Source: Schizochytrium sp. TIO01 (taxonomy: Eukaryota > Sar > Bigyra > Thraustochytrida > Thraustochytriidae). From it: a stretch of DNA of 64,000 nucleotides. Position 1 is the stretch's first letter; each line of letters starts with the position of its first letter. The DNA lies in assembly GCA_004764695.1 (NCBI GenBank), contig SMSO01000036.1, positions 1,074,001 through 1,138,000 of the forward strand. The letters run 5' to 3'. Shown in pieces: positions 31,229-41,407 of this stretch. The translations under genes were made by a program, and so were the position numbers. Below the pieces are notes generated by a model. It saw nothing but the letters and a program-made list of their open reading frames with translations. It made no database searches and had not been told where the DNA came from.

Positions 31229-32362
31229 ATGGGCCCTCGAGCGAAGGCAGCTTTGCGCGGCAGCGCCGCCTACGATGCCTACATGATCTCCGTCTTTGGG
31301 CGCGATCGGTGGCTCGGCGGTCTTCGCGCTGCAATGGAGTCTCCGCGTCGTTCTTGTGCTCTAATTCTCAACTCTGACTTTGAGTCGCTCATTGCCTCAT
31401 GGCGCTCGCGCGGTTTCTCCACTCCAGTTGCTCACGAACCCTCGCTTTCATGCGCCATCCCAGTCTTCTCACCAAGCTCACTCAAGAGCTCCGCTGGCCT
31501 TTCGGGTGGACCCGAGAGCGATGTCTCAAGCATAAGTAGTGCCGATGATTCTGATGATAGCTTTGGCGACCTCATTGTGGACAGCGGCGACCCTGACGCT
31601 GACTCTGATGGTATTCTTGCAATGCCACGGCCTGTCTCGGTTTCAAGCGGTCTCCGCGACTATTACCCATTGGACCTCGCGAGCGTACTTGTAGCGCGCG
31701 CAGTGGGTGCTAGAGATGGAGACACTGTGCTCGACCTCTGTGCTGCTCCTGGTGGGAAGTCGCTTGTACTGGCTTCCTGCATCGGGCCACGGTCTGGCAG
31801 GCTTTTCGCAAACGATGTTTCTCCTTCACGACGCGGGAGACTGAAGTCTGTCATTGGTGACTATCTCGCGCCGGCGCACAGACAACGTGTCACCGTGCTG
31901 GGCTCGCAAGGATTTGCTTTGGGTGCGACCATGGCAGAGCGCTTCGACCGTGTACTTGCGGATGTGCCATGCTCGGCGGATCGTCATATGATTGTTCGCC
32001 CAACTGAGCTGGAGAGCTGGACAACAAAAAGACCGCGTCAGATGGCCAAACGCCAGGCAGGCCTGCTCTCAGGGGGTCTGCATGCACTCAGACCTGGAGG
32101 CACACTAGTCTACGCAACATGTGCCCTATCTCCAGAGGAGAATGATAGTGTAGTTAAAACGGCTGTAGAACGCTGCGCGAAGAAGTTCGAGGTGCGAGTG
32201 CAAGAGCCAAGTGCAAATGTACCGGGGATGCCACCCGGGGCAACGATGCCGGGTGTTGTAGTAGAGACAACTGAACTTGGACACATGGTTCTGCCGGATC
32301 TGAGCGATGGGTGGGGTCCTCTGTACTGGTCGGTAATCCATAAAGGCTTACCAGTGCAGTGA
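31229..32362 (+). CDS. RNA m5C methyltransferase, NSUN4-like
   Basis: 377 residues from the ATG at 31229. The frame extends 71 codons further upstream but begins with TTG and has no upstream ATG. It is a NOL1/NOP2/Sun methyltransferase that makes 5-methylcytosine in RNA using S-adenosylmethionine. The cofactor motif is VLDLCAAPGGKS (about 166-177), then FANDVSPSR. Motif IV is LADVPCSADRH with Cys248, and motif VI is YATCALSPEEND with catalytic Cys298. The DVPCxxDRH form is, from memory, shared with NSUN3/NSUN4, the mitochondrial members, and NSUN4 modifies small-subunit rRNA. The N-terminal 60 residues are basic and Ala/Ser-rich, consistent with import into mitochondria, and an acidic Ser/Asp patch lies at about 95-130. 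The gene lies 2 kb upstream of mitochondrial bS16 on the same strand. Confidence 0.87.
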   Translation: MGPRAKAALRGSAAYDAYMISVFGRDRWLGGLRAAMESPRRSCALILNSDFESLIASWRSRGFSTPVAHEPSLSCAIPVFSPSSLKSSAGLSGGPESDVSSISSADDSDDSFGDLIVDSGDPDADSDGILAMPRPVSVSSGLRDYYPLDLASVLVARAVGARDGDTVLDLCAAPGGKSLVLASCIGPRSGRLFANDVSPSRRGRLKSVIGDYLAPAHRQRVTVLGSQGFALGATMAERFDRVLADVPCSADRHMIVRPTELESWTTKRPRQMAKRQAGLLSGGLHALRPGGTLVYATCALSPEENDSVVKTAVERCAKKFEVRVQEPSANVPGMPPGATMPGVVVETTELGHMVLPDLSDGWGPLYWSVIHKGLPVQ

Positions 32363-34210
32363 TTGAGGCCCTCAGATCTTATTTGTTAAGAAAGTTACCT
32401 AGTTGGGCAAAGGTAGTGGCCTTTAGTCGTTTGGTGATACGATGTTCTGGAAGCTGATTTGCAGAGAGAGCTTTGTGGAAAACCTTATTTAGCATTTGTA
32501 GAGTTTGCTCAGTTTGTTGAAGGTGCGCACTGTGGGCTCTATTTGACGCATTGCGACACTGGCAAAATCTTCGAATAACAACGCTATACATTATGTACAT
32601 CAGTGGTTTTTGAGCATGCTTGCATGTCAATTAAAGGTAGGAAAATGGAATGGAATTTAGCTCAGGTATGCTACTTCAAACTACACTGGCTTGAGACAAC
32701 ATGATGCTGTTGACTTTTTATTTTTATTTTCTAAAGTGAGTGCATAATTCTTACAAGAAGGTGTATGCTCATTTAGAACGCACTAAAGAAATTCGCACGA
32801 TGCTTGAAAACTGGTTCCTTTCCTAGATTTGTGACTTCGCTATTTAGTTATTCTGTTGACGTGCAGTAGATACAATTGTCAGTTCCTTATTCTTTTATGT
32901 TCATAACAGTAGAAGTTACGTACTCGGGAAATTTTCTTTTGTAAATGCACTGAGACGAATGTCTGTTGACGCTATAGGAAGACACAGCTGCATAATAATA
33001 TCGTCTATGTCTCCAGGTTCTGTATTTTAATCATTTTGCATCTGCTTGCTCATTCTTTATCTATCGATTCCTTGTGTATTTATGTTCCCCACTACTCAGC
33101 AGGATCCTTAAATGGATGCGTTTAATTGATAGCACTTACTCTAGACCGTGGCTAATTGTATACATTCCTGATGGAATAGCTCGCCTTGGCCTCAAAAGTT
33201 CTTCGAATACCTGCAAACTGCATAACCTGGATTCCCTCTTATCAGCTTGAATCCTTGAGAATCTCATAAATGGTAATAATTATCTTGTACTGCACCCGGT
33301 GAAATCACCTCTTGGTCATGGGTGATGATTGTAGCCTGAGTGCTTAACCAATCTAAAAGATTTTAACTTGTTACTTATAACCGATGAGAATGCCTCTTGG
33401 TGTCCAATTACCTTTCAAAGTCATGTTTTGTCTCTACAATAATCTCGCATGTTACGATGACGAATTTCGCGGAATATTTCTTTTACAATGCTTCTACAAT
33501 GCCGACTATTTACTCACGCCCCCTGCGCTAACTATACTGGGTTGTCCCATCTTGGCACAGTCAACTTTATGACCTTCTCCTATACGAAGTCCGCATGACT
33601 TTCAGTTCTCCAAGAAGAGTAAAGGGCTCCATGACATTTGTTGCTATTTTACAAAGTTGTGTACGTCTTATATGATACTAGCTAGAAAGTACTTAGGTAA
33701 CCTTAGTAGTTACTGCTGCAACGAGTCCTCCTGCCCATTGCTATAGCGCCTACACCACCATCATAAGACTACCTACTGCAAACCTTACCAGAGCTTTCAC
33801 GCACTCCTGGAACCTTTGGTATTTATAGAACTTATGGCACGTATGGAACGAAGGGATACGAGAGGCTGCAGAGGTTAGTGACGTGGTAGATAGTGCTACC
33901 ACCTGCTGTCTTGAAGTTGCAAATGTATGTATGTGCCTGATGAGTTGATGAATGGAGATCGAACGAAGATGAATGCGTGAATTGATCTGTTCCGATCGAA
34001 GAAGCACGCAAGCACAGCCAGGGATGGCAATAGGCGACCTCACTTTCCCTGAAAGATGGTCTGCATTTCCACTGAGCAGCAGCAGGTCAGCAAATGAGCA
34101 AAGAAAGTCCAAGTGCAACAGAAGTAAAGCGCAATAGGCACAATAAGGAGAAGCAGCGCCTCTGCTATGAAATAATATGTGAACCATAACAATGAATAGT
34201 ATGAGATAAA
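32363..34210. other. Intergenic region
   Basis: About 1.85 kb of AT-rich DNA after the NSUN4-like gene. TTAGGTAACC-type words near 33691. No coding frame with family features. Confidence 0.5.
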
Positions 34211-34319
34211 CAAATAAATGAATGAAATGAATGAATGAATGAATGAATGAATAAATGAATGAATGAATGAATGAATGAATAAATAAATGAATGAATGAAT
34301 GAATAAATGAATGAATGAA
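34211..34319. repeat. (GAAT)n tetranucleotide microsatellite
   Basis: About 27 copies of GAAT with AAAT interruptions, ending 130 bp upstream of the bS16m start. The antisense frame through it (33750-34565) reads Phe/Ile/His/Ser repeats and is an artefact. Confidence 0.95.
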
Positions 34320-34449
34320 GTAATAAGGACAATAGGAGAGAGAGCTAAGAGGGAGACGAGAAGCGCAGTAGTTTGCAGCGACAGAAAGTAAGCTCTCGGC
34401 CTCCGCCTCCGCCCCCGCCGCCTCCGCCTCGCCGCCACCTTCCGCCAGG

Positions 34450-34806
34450 ATGCCCGTCCGCCTCCGCCTGCAGCGCTTCGGCCGCCGCAACAAGCCGTTT
34501 TTCCGCATCGTCGCCGCGGACTCCAAGGCGCCTCGTGACGGTAAATTTGTGGACATCGTGGGCACCTACAACCCCATCCCGGACCGGGACGGGCTCAAGG
34601 AGGTTCGCATCAAGGAGGACCGCGTCAAGTACTGGCTCAGTGAGGGAGCTCAGCCCTCTGATCGCGTCATGTACCTTCTCGGCGAGTATGGCATCACCCC
34701 CAAGGCACCGCAGCGCTTCTCCCCCAACAAGATCCTCTCCAAGAAGGAGGCGAAGGACAACGGCCAGGACCCCGTGCTCATCTGCAAGAAGCTCGGCCTC
34801 TTGTAA
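34450..34806 (+). CDS. MRPS16: Mitochondrial small-subunit ribosomal protein bS16m
   Basis: 118 residues, the bacterial-type S16 protein of the small ribosomal subunit, here presumably mitochondrial since the surrounding genes are nuclear and no plastid gene is seen. The family start MPVRLRLQRFGRRNKPFFRI is complete, followed by VAADSKAPRDGKFVDIVGTYNP and KEDRVKYWLSEGAQPSDRV, all characteristic. Basic residues at the N-terminus contact 16S-type rRNA. As in other bS16m proteins, the mature N-terminus may itself serve for import; no separate presequence exists, and an upstream in-frame start is not seen. Third positions are mostly C or G, suggesting strong expression. The leader is CCTCCGCC-rich. 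Confidence 0.96.
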   Translation: MPVRLRLQRFGRRNKPFFRIVAADSKAPRDGKFVDIVGTYNPIPDRDGLKEVRIKEDRVKYWLSEGAQPSDRVMYLLGEYGITPKAPQRFSPNKILSKKEAKDNGQDPVLICKKLGLL

Positions 34807-36108
34807 GCGGCGCAGGACAGCCCATGCTTCCTCCAAGACACCTGAGTCTCCTGATCTACACATAGCTTGAGTCGGAGAGCGATTTTAGTCAGTTTCGCCA
34901 TTTTGCACGAAACTTGTTCTGTCAAACGTGCTGACAAAGTTTTGTTGAAGTTTGCTCTGCTGAAATCTCTGGAGAACCGACTCTGGTTATGTGGAGACCC
35001 TCGAGAACCTCAAACTTATCCTAATCTTGATCCTGACTATCCCCGGATTCTAAGGGCTGTGGTTTTTTTATTGTTCGTGCATGCTCTTCATTGACCGCGG
35101 CTGTCCTTTGTGATGGGTTTCCGAGGGCCCGGACATCTTCAGGTAGGTGAGGAGCTGACACGTGCTAAGTTCGAACCTTGGGTGGAAGCATGCGCATTCT
35201 AGCATGCTAGAAACGTATCCTTGAATTTATTCATGACGGGCTTTACCTGGGCAGGTACAACGTAAACGTATCATTAACGTTGAGTCCTGCTTCGTGAAAT
35301 CCGTTCTTGCCTTTTACATCTACTTTCTACAACTACAATTACAACAACGACAACAATAACAACACTTTTGACAATGTCATAGTATGTTTTGTTGACCTGA
35401 CATCCATGCAACTAACTCCCTTGCACAGTAGCTTTATTCTTTGCAAGTGGGATGCTTGCTTTCGCTCTCGTCAACTCCATTGCATCTTCTGCGACGAAGA
35501 GAAAAAGGCTTACTGGAATCATCAACTCTAGACACTCATGCCTTTCATTTGCCGCTTCTCGGCGCAACCTACAAATCCAACACAGAAATAAAAATAAAAT
35601 AGATCTACCCATTGCAAATATCCTAAGTTGCCTTTGCGCTTGCTCTATCTCTATAAACCAGGTGCATCGCTTTTTGTTTCTCAATACCTTTCAAGGAAAC
35701 ATACCTTCACACAAATTTATTCTGTTGGCACCTCCAAATCGATTCTTATCGATACGTTTTTTTTTTTTAATCTAGTATCTTCGAGAAGCATGGAAAAGAG
35801 AGATTTGAAATCATAATCAATCAAAAATCAATTCTATATATTTAAATTGTATAAAGATGTAAAAGCAAGCTCTTTGATTTATGGAAAAGGAGTGCGTAAA
35901 TCGACCATACAATCACCCGAGCGGTGCCTAATACAATAGAGTGAGGAAACCGTTTATATGGGTCATACACGCGCACTTCCTGGCTATAGTATATGTGTCT
36001 GTCAGATTATTGGACTTTTGGTGTATTTCATGAAATTGACAGGCTAATGTAGAGTGTAGATTTGCTTGCTACACTCATAGATAGAGTGTGCACTTATGGT
36101 TATTCCTT
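34807..36108. other. Intergenic, convergent gene ends
   Basis: About 1.3 kb between convergent 3' ends. A CAACAA/ACAATTA-rich stretch at 35330-35370 and a T10 run at about 35759-35768. No gene seen. Confidence 0.5.
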
Positions 36109-37656
36109 TTAAGCCAACGATCTACCCGTCCGTAGCTTATACCGGAATTCCATCATTTCTTCAAAATCATGGGCAAACTTGGACATGTATTCAGTATACC
36201 AGGCGCGCGTAGCACGCTGTTTCTCCTCAGAAAAGGTCTTATTTGTGTGGATCATCTCTAGCAGCTCCGGCAATTGGTTCCAGTCATCCAACACCACAAA
36301 AGGTGCTCCAGAATCCAGCAGGGGCTTGAAAGCATTAGAACACTTGTGGTTCACATAGTCTTCCTCTTTGGTTACGAGAACTGGGACAGACCCGGCTTCG
36401 CAAGCCTCGTAGATACGATACGCCTCTGGGTTGTGACCCATTGGGCATAATGTAAACTTACTATCGAGAATAACTTCTCTGTATTGCTCTGGTGAGATGT
36501 ATCCCTTTGTCTCATCAACACGCTGTGTCCAGCTATCAGTGACGTGAATAAAAGAAGAGGAGGATAATGGGTTTGAGGTCCAGGCCTCAGACTGGAAATA
36601 GTCACGCAAACGCCGCCGGGGAATCGAGGTCGGGGAACCAACGAAGTTGATTGCATATTTTCTACTGTTCGCAGGTGGGACGCCACTGACCTGATCCACT
36701 CTCTCAAATTCAGAACGTGGGCCAAGCGGGAAGTACAAGGGCAATTTAATCCCCCGGAGCTTACTCACCATGCCGGAGCCAATTACATTATCTCCAAAGT
36801 ACTGTCTATAGTGAAACTGAGTGCTACGCACTGCACAATACTCATCGCCTGTAACAATCACAATATCATAAGTCTTGAATGAGCTCGCAATCAGACGCTG
36901 TACCAGGGCCATGTCTGTGCAGCATTTAACATAAGGGATCATGCGGACACGAGGGGCAGTTGTCGAGCACTGGCCGTGCTTCTTTACCTCATAAATGTAT
37001 TTACCGCTGCCCAGTTCACTCATTAGATTCGTGCGGAAAATACTACCTTGTCGAGGGTTCGTTGCTACCGCGCAAACCTTGATCGCAGATGACGATGACG
37101 CTGTTTTCGCCAGAGCATTATTTCCAACACTTGTCATTGAAGCTGCCGAACTGGGAGGCGCCATTGAATTCATGGAGTCGATCATGACAGGATCTTGAGA
37201 AGAAGTGGTGTCTACGACCCCTGCAGACAAGTCTTCTTTACTATCTTCAGAGTCTTCAAGCGCATCTGGATCAATGAATTCTGACTCCACAACACTATCT
37301 TGACTTGCATCTTTAATTTGGGTTTCCTCGTATTCGTTATCACTCGTGGAAAACTCGTCCCGCGGTTGAGCCGCTCGAAGAGTTTTCTCTCGTACAGAGT
37401 CTGCGACTTGCTCAATATTTCTGGCAGCCTGAATTGCTGCTTCTCTCGCAAGATTCTCCTGTGCTGTAGCTGAGTCCAGCCTCGCGGTGTTTTGCCAAAC
37501 CATGAAGGCCAAGGCTGCCAGCCCTGCAAGAAGCCATCGGTACCGCCAGCACTCGCGCTTCGCAGACGTCGCGCCTGACGATATTGCTTGAGCTCCCATG
37601 CTGGGGTTCGAGAGCTTATCCAGCGCCATCAGCGGCGACTGCACACGCTTTTGCAT
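36109..37656 (-). CDS. Exostosin-family (GT47-like) type II membrane glycosyltransferase
   Basis: 515 residues. A short cytosolic tail is followed by one transmembrane segment at about 40-55 (WLLAGLAALAFMVW), then an acidic Ser-rich stem (about 60-190) and a lumenal catalytic domain. This is the usual layout of a Golgi glycosyltransferase. The exostosin signature is near residues 399-426: KFTLCPMGHNPEAYRIYEAC followed by GSVPVL, the nucleotide-sugar-binding part of the fold. An upstream stretch around 290-340 (YFPLGPRSEF, INFVGSPTSIPRRRLRDYF) is also typical. Similar domains occur in EXT proteins and in RXYLT1 (ribitol xylosyltransferase), which it resembles in length. Donor and acceptor sugars cannot be told. 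ATG at 37656; a second Met at residue 10 is a possible alternative. Confidence 0.85.
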   Translation of the reverse strand: MQKRVQSPLMALDKLSNPSMGAQAISSGATSAKRECWRYRWLLAGLAALAFMVWQNTARLDSATAQENLAREAAIQAARNIEQVADSVREKTLRAAQPRDEFSTSDNEYEETQIKDASQDSVVESEFIDPDALEDSEDSKEDLSAGVVDTTSSQDPVMIDSMNSMAPPSSAASMTSVGNNALAKTASSSSAIKVCAVATNPRQGSIFRTNLMSELGSGKYIYEVKKHGQCSTTAPRVRMIPYVKCCTDMALVQRLIASSFKTYDIVIVTGDEYCAVRSTQFHYRQYFGDNVIGSGMVSKLRGIKLPLYFPLGPRSEFERVDQVSGVPPANSRKYAINFVGSPTSIPRRRLRDYFQSEAWTSNPLSSSSFIHVTDSWTQRVDETKGYISPEQYREVILDSKFTLCPMGHNPEAYRIYEACEAGSVPVLVTKEEDYVNHKCSNAFKPLLDSGAPFVVLDDWNQLPELLEMIHTNKTFSEEKQRATRAWYTEYMSKFAHDFEEMMEFRYKLRTGRSLA

Positions 37657-39040
37657 CTCGAGATCTCTGCTTTCACGCTTTGATCACGGTTTTCAAAGAC
37701 GACGACGAAGACAACGATGACCTCTCCGCCTCTGCAAGAGATCCGGTTCCGTTTGAAATTACCCAACTATTTTTCGTCTGATTTTATCAAACGCCTGAGC
37801 CCAAATTCATTCGATAATTTCAAACAGACTTCTCCTTTTTTCGTTGGAGTTTTCGTTGGATCCCAGATTCGCGACGTCCCGCTCTTTCTTTCCAATCACC
37901 TGACTTCGTTCCAGTTTTTAACCTTTTTCATGATTTTCACTTTTTCTTTAAAAATAAATTTTAAAAATCATGTTTCTAAAAATAAATTAAAAAAAATAAT
38001 AAAAATAATAATAAAATATATATATGTCTATGCTGAAAGTTAAAACCATAATCATCGGCTTTCGGTTGCAAACGGGAAGAACTTTGCAAACGGAAGCAAC
38101 TTCAAGATTGCTTTGAACCTAGTGCCAAACCAGCTTGACTAACTCAGTAAAGAGTCTATAACTGACTTGTCTAGGCTGGTCTGATTGATGTTTTCCGTCA
38201 CCGGCATCTGTCGAAGCAGGTATCAGCTACCTTGAAACTTGTTCTCATTTGGCTCGCAAGAAAGAAACCTGTGGTCTACACTTGTCAAAAACAAAGAAGA
38301 GGTTGCCATTTATTGTATGATGATTGTTCAAGAAAGACTTTGATTTAAGAAAGATTTTATGATTTTATTTTCCTACCAAGGAGGTAGTAAGCATTCTACA
38401 TCACTTCTTCTTCCCACCACCTGCCCAAACCTAGATTGACTCAGGCCGGTTCCTCAACCTCTTCAAAAGTAAGGCGGTAGCACAATGAATGAGAATCTTC
38501 ACAGATCTAAAAACGTGCAGGAGCAAATTGCAGCGGCAGGTACATAAAAGGGAATAAAGTCATGGCGTTGGAAACGATTACTCTCATAGTCATTTTAAGA
38601 TATCTGTCTCAAGTTTGTTGTTGCTATTGTTACCATTATACGTAGCTACCTACTGTGTATCTCTCAATGATTATTATATTATAATTATTTTTTAAAGAAT
38701 AAATTTTGGTTAAAATTAAAAGCAACGATGATGTTTCTGGCAAAAATCAAAGTGCATCGTCATGATCCCTAAAAAGCTCGATCCTCCGCTGAGCTTGGCA
38801 AAAGATTAAAGATTGTGTATGTTCTTCTATACGGTGCGATGTTTCGATAATAAATGATAATTTGACTTATTTGGCTATCATTGGAAATAAATGGTATAAA
38901 TCTTCTGCGCCATTGCTCAAATAACCGAGGCTCCGAAGCTCAGTTTCTGGACTACCTGCAGATCTGCAACGCCCTCACCGCCGTCGGCCTGTGTAACCCT
39001 GGGTTGCCGCGGGCTCTGAGAGGTTCCTGAGCTTGCTAGG
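37657..39040. other. Divergent intergenic region
   Basis: About 1.4 kb between divergent genes. AT-rich tracts at 37920-38045 (AATAAA and ATATAT words) and 38660-38720. TACCTA word at 38646. No gene seen. Confidence 0.5.
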
Positions 39041-40477
39041 ATGTCGGACCCCAGTGTAGACGATCTTGATGCGCTGGACATGCAAACATGGCGGGTCGTG
39101 GTGAACTTCGTAGTCATCTTCTTATGTGGCACGCTCGCCGGCGCCAGTGGCGTTGGCGGTGGTGCCATCTATGTGCCGCTGTACATTATGTTGTTTGGCC
39201 TCGTCTATGAGGCCATCCCTCTCTCCAAAGCAGCCGTATGCGGTGCTGCGCTCGCATTCTTCATCTTCAACATCGCGATGCCAGTACCGAGGATCACAAA
39301 GCACGCCAACAGGTTTGCCTACGACGTGATCATGGTGATGGAGCCAGCAACTCTTCTCGGTACGGTTTTTGGTGTTCTTGCATCCCGTATGTGCCCATAC
39401 TGGATCATTACCGTGCTCATGGCGTCTTTGCTTGCATACACGGCTTACAAAACCTTTAAAAAGGGTGCCAAACTCTATGCAAAGGAAAATGCCGCTCACA
39501 ATGCCGGAAAGTCCATGGAAACCGCCGCTCAGATCGCTCCATTTGGGTCTAATGAAGATCAAAGTCCGCTTATTGAGCCCACACCTGCGGAAAGCTCCGC
39601 AGCTGCTGCTCTTCAACACAGCCCCGGCGTCATTCCACGCACGCACCGTGACTCCTATGGAGTTCACACTCTTAGCAACACTGAAATGGCTTGGGAAACA
39701 GACTACGAATACGCTATCAGCCAAATCGGTTTCTCCTCATCGTGGCTTGGCTGGAGGTGCTTAGAGACTGTTGGAGCATGCTTCATCGCGGTTCTGCTCG
39801 CTGCTATGCTCTCAGATGACAAGATCATGCCGGACTACTCTCGCGTGGACTGCGGAACTTTTGGATACTGGCTTATTATCTTTGTTACCACCGCTATTTG
39901 TGGATCTATCACCGTATGGAACGTGCGCTTCCTGACGAAAAATGTCGACAATCTTCGTTATCAGTGTGCTATCCAGTGGAACGACCGGTCTGGAGCTCGC
40001 TACGCTCTTTTGTGCCTTGTTGCGGGATTTGCCAGTGCTCTGTGTGGTATCGGTGGATCCACAATCAAGGGACCTATTCTTCTTGAGATGGGCCTTCATC
40101 CGACGTTGTCTAAAGCCACCTCACAGGCAATGCTCCTGTCTACAGTATCCTCATCCGCATTTCAGTTCTACCTTTCTGACCAGCTCCCGCCCTACTTTGG
40201 CATCAGCTTCTTTGTACTTGGCGCACTCTCTGGATTCTGCGGTAAATTCCTTATTGACTGGTATGTTGAACGTGATGGCCGTCAGAGTACTATCATTTAC
40301 TTGCTTGCGTGGTACATTGTAGTCGCAGCTGTTATTATGACCTCCATTGGTGTTATTATCATTCTTGGACAGGTACGCCCGACTGTTAACTGGGAACAGC
40401 TTGGTTTTCGGGGAGTCTGCGATGCGCTTCCCAATGATATGGCCGCGCTTCGCTGGTTAACCACGTTTTCTTTTTAA
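39041..40477 (+). CDS. TauE/SafE family anion transporter-like membrane protein
   Basis: 478 residues, multi-pass. Two homologous membrane halves are visible: the first begins at about residue 18 and carries GASGVGGGAIYVPLY (34-48); the second carries the matching CGIGGSTIKGPILLEMGL starting near 335. The paired Gly-rich motifs are the family hallmark. About eight or nine transmembrane helices are expected. The central hydrophilic loop (about 150-230) is Ser/Ala/His-rich and poorly conserved in appearance. Family members move sulfite, sulfoacetate or other organosulfur anions in bacteria, and plants and protists have long versions like this one. The substrate is unknown here. ATG at 39041, with a short leader. 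No targeting peptide is obvious, so plasma or endomembrane location is open. Confidence 0.88.
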   Translation: MSDPSVDDLDALDMQTWRVVVNFVVIFLCGTLAGASGVGGGAIYVPLYIMLFGLVYEAIPLSKAAVCGAALAFFIFNIAMPVPRITKHANRFAYDVIMVMEPATLLGTVFGVLASRMCPYWIITVLMASLLAYTAYKTFKKGAKLYAKENAAHNAGKSMETAAQIAPFGSNEDQSPLIEPTPAESSAAAALQHSPGVIPRTHRDSYGVHTLSNTEMAWETDYEYAISQIGFSSSWLGWRCLETVGACFIAVLLAAMLSDDKIMPDYSRVDCGTFGYWLIIFVTTAICGSITVWNVRFLTKNVDNLRYQCAIQWNDRSGARYALLCLVAGFASALCGIGGSTIKGPILLEMGLHPTLSKATSQAMLLSTVSSSAFQFYLSDQLPPYFGISFFVLGALSGFCGKFLIDWYVERDGRQSTIIYLLAWYIVVAAVIMTSIGVIIILGQVRPTVNWEQLGFRGVCDALPNDMAALRWLTTFSF

Positions 40478-41407
40478 TTCCGAGAGAGACACACACGATA
40501 ACGTAGCATTGCTAGGTTGTTACTCGTCATCTTTGCGTTCTTTGAAAGGTTCTTGGAGATCTTAACATCGTGAACCATGACGCTTAATTGCTTTATCGCA
40601 ACAATTTCTTCCTTATTGTAGTCGTCCCAGATTCTATCCATCTCCTGCTTCTCTTTCTTCCTTCTCTTTTTTTTTTTTGTAACAACACAAAAATTGTGGA
40701 GATAGACAGACAGTTCATACTTGCCTACCTTCTGTTTCGAATAAGACCTATATGCATGAAAGTAGAGGGCACACACGATAAATCATTCACAAGAGCATTA
40801 ATTGATCACATTCCGGGAAATCAGTCCAGTTGGGCGATTCCCTTTCCTGTTCGTTCACAGGAAACTTGCAGAACCTGTTGATTGTCCTTTTTAAGTTTCA
40901 TATCTTAATCAAGACGCTGAGCCGTACCAAACAAGTTACAACCCCTTCTTCCTTGTGTTTAGGGAGTATAAAGCACTACATATAAGAAATGTCCATGAAA
41001 AGCCAAGATACTGTACCTCTTTGTGTACGCCTTCGTAGTATATAGATCCTAATACCATCCACGTATTCAATACAATTCATACATTTTTTATTTTTTTTCG
41101 AAAAAGACGCAGAACTTATCGTACAATGCACAAAGCTTGAGGTTTGAATTGTCTCGGCACAAGTTTCAAGACGAAAATACGGCTAACCTATCGAACTATT
41201 ACGATAGAATGTCACGAATACAACCCCACACCCCCTACATGACAGTGTTATTTCTCCTGTTAAAATCACTCAGGGTTAAAGATAAAGTAGTATACATTAT
41301 TCAAATACAATAAGTATGGAGGAAACTTGTGGGCTTGAGGGCACTACTGGGAGACGTGCTGGTTATACCAAATCACGAAGCGAAAAGGCAATGTCACTTT
41401 GATTAAC
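40478..41407. other. Intergenic, convergent gene ends
   Basis: About 930 bp. Pyrimidine-rich at 40640-40680 with a T11 run at about 40668-40678. No gene seen. Confidence 0.5.

Noticed and set aside
33750-34870. Frames overlapping bS16m, including Phe/Ile/His/Ser repeats and poly-Pro
   Set aside because: They arise from the (GAAT)n and CCTCCGCC tracts and from shadow frames of the ribosomal protein.
35100-35220. Possible tRNA, from a GTTCGAAC box-B-like word at about 35169
   Set aside because: No matching acceptor, D or anticodon arms could be folded around it. Similar words elsewhere lie inside coding sequence or also fail to fold.
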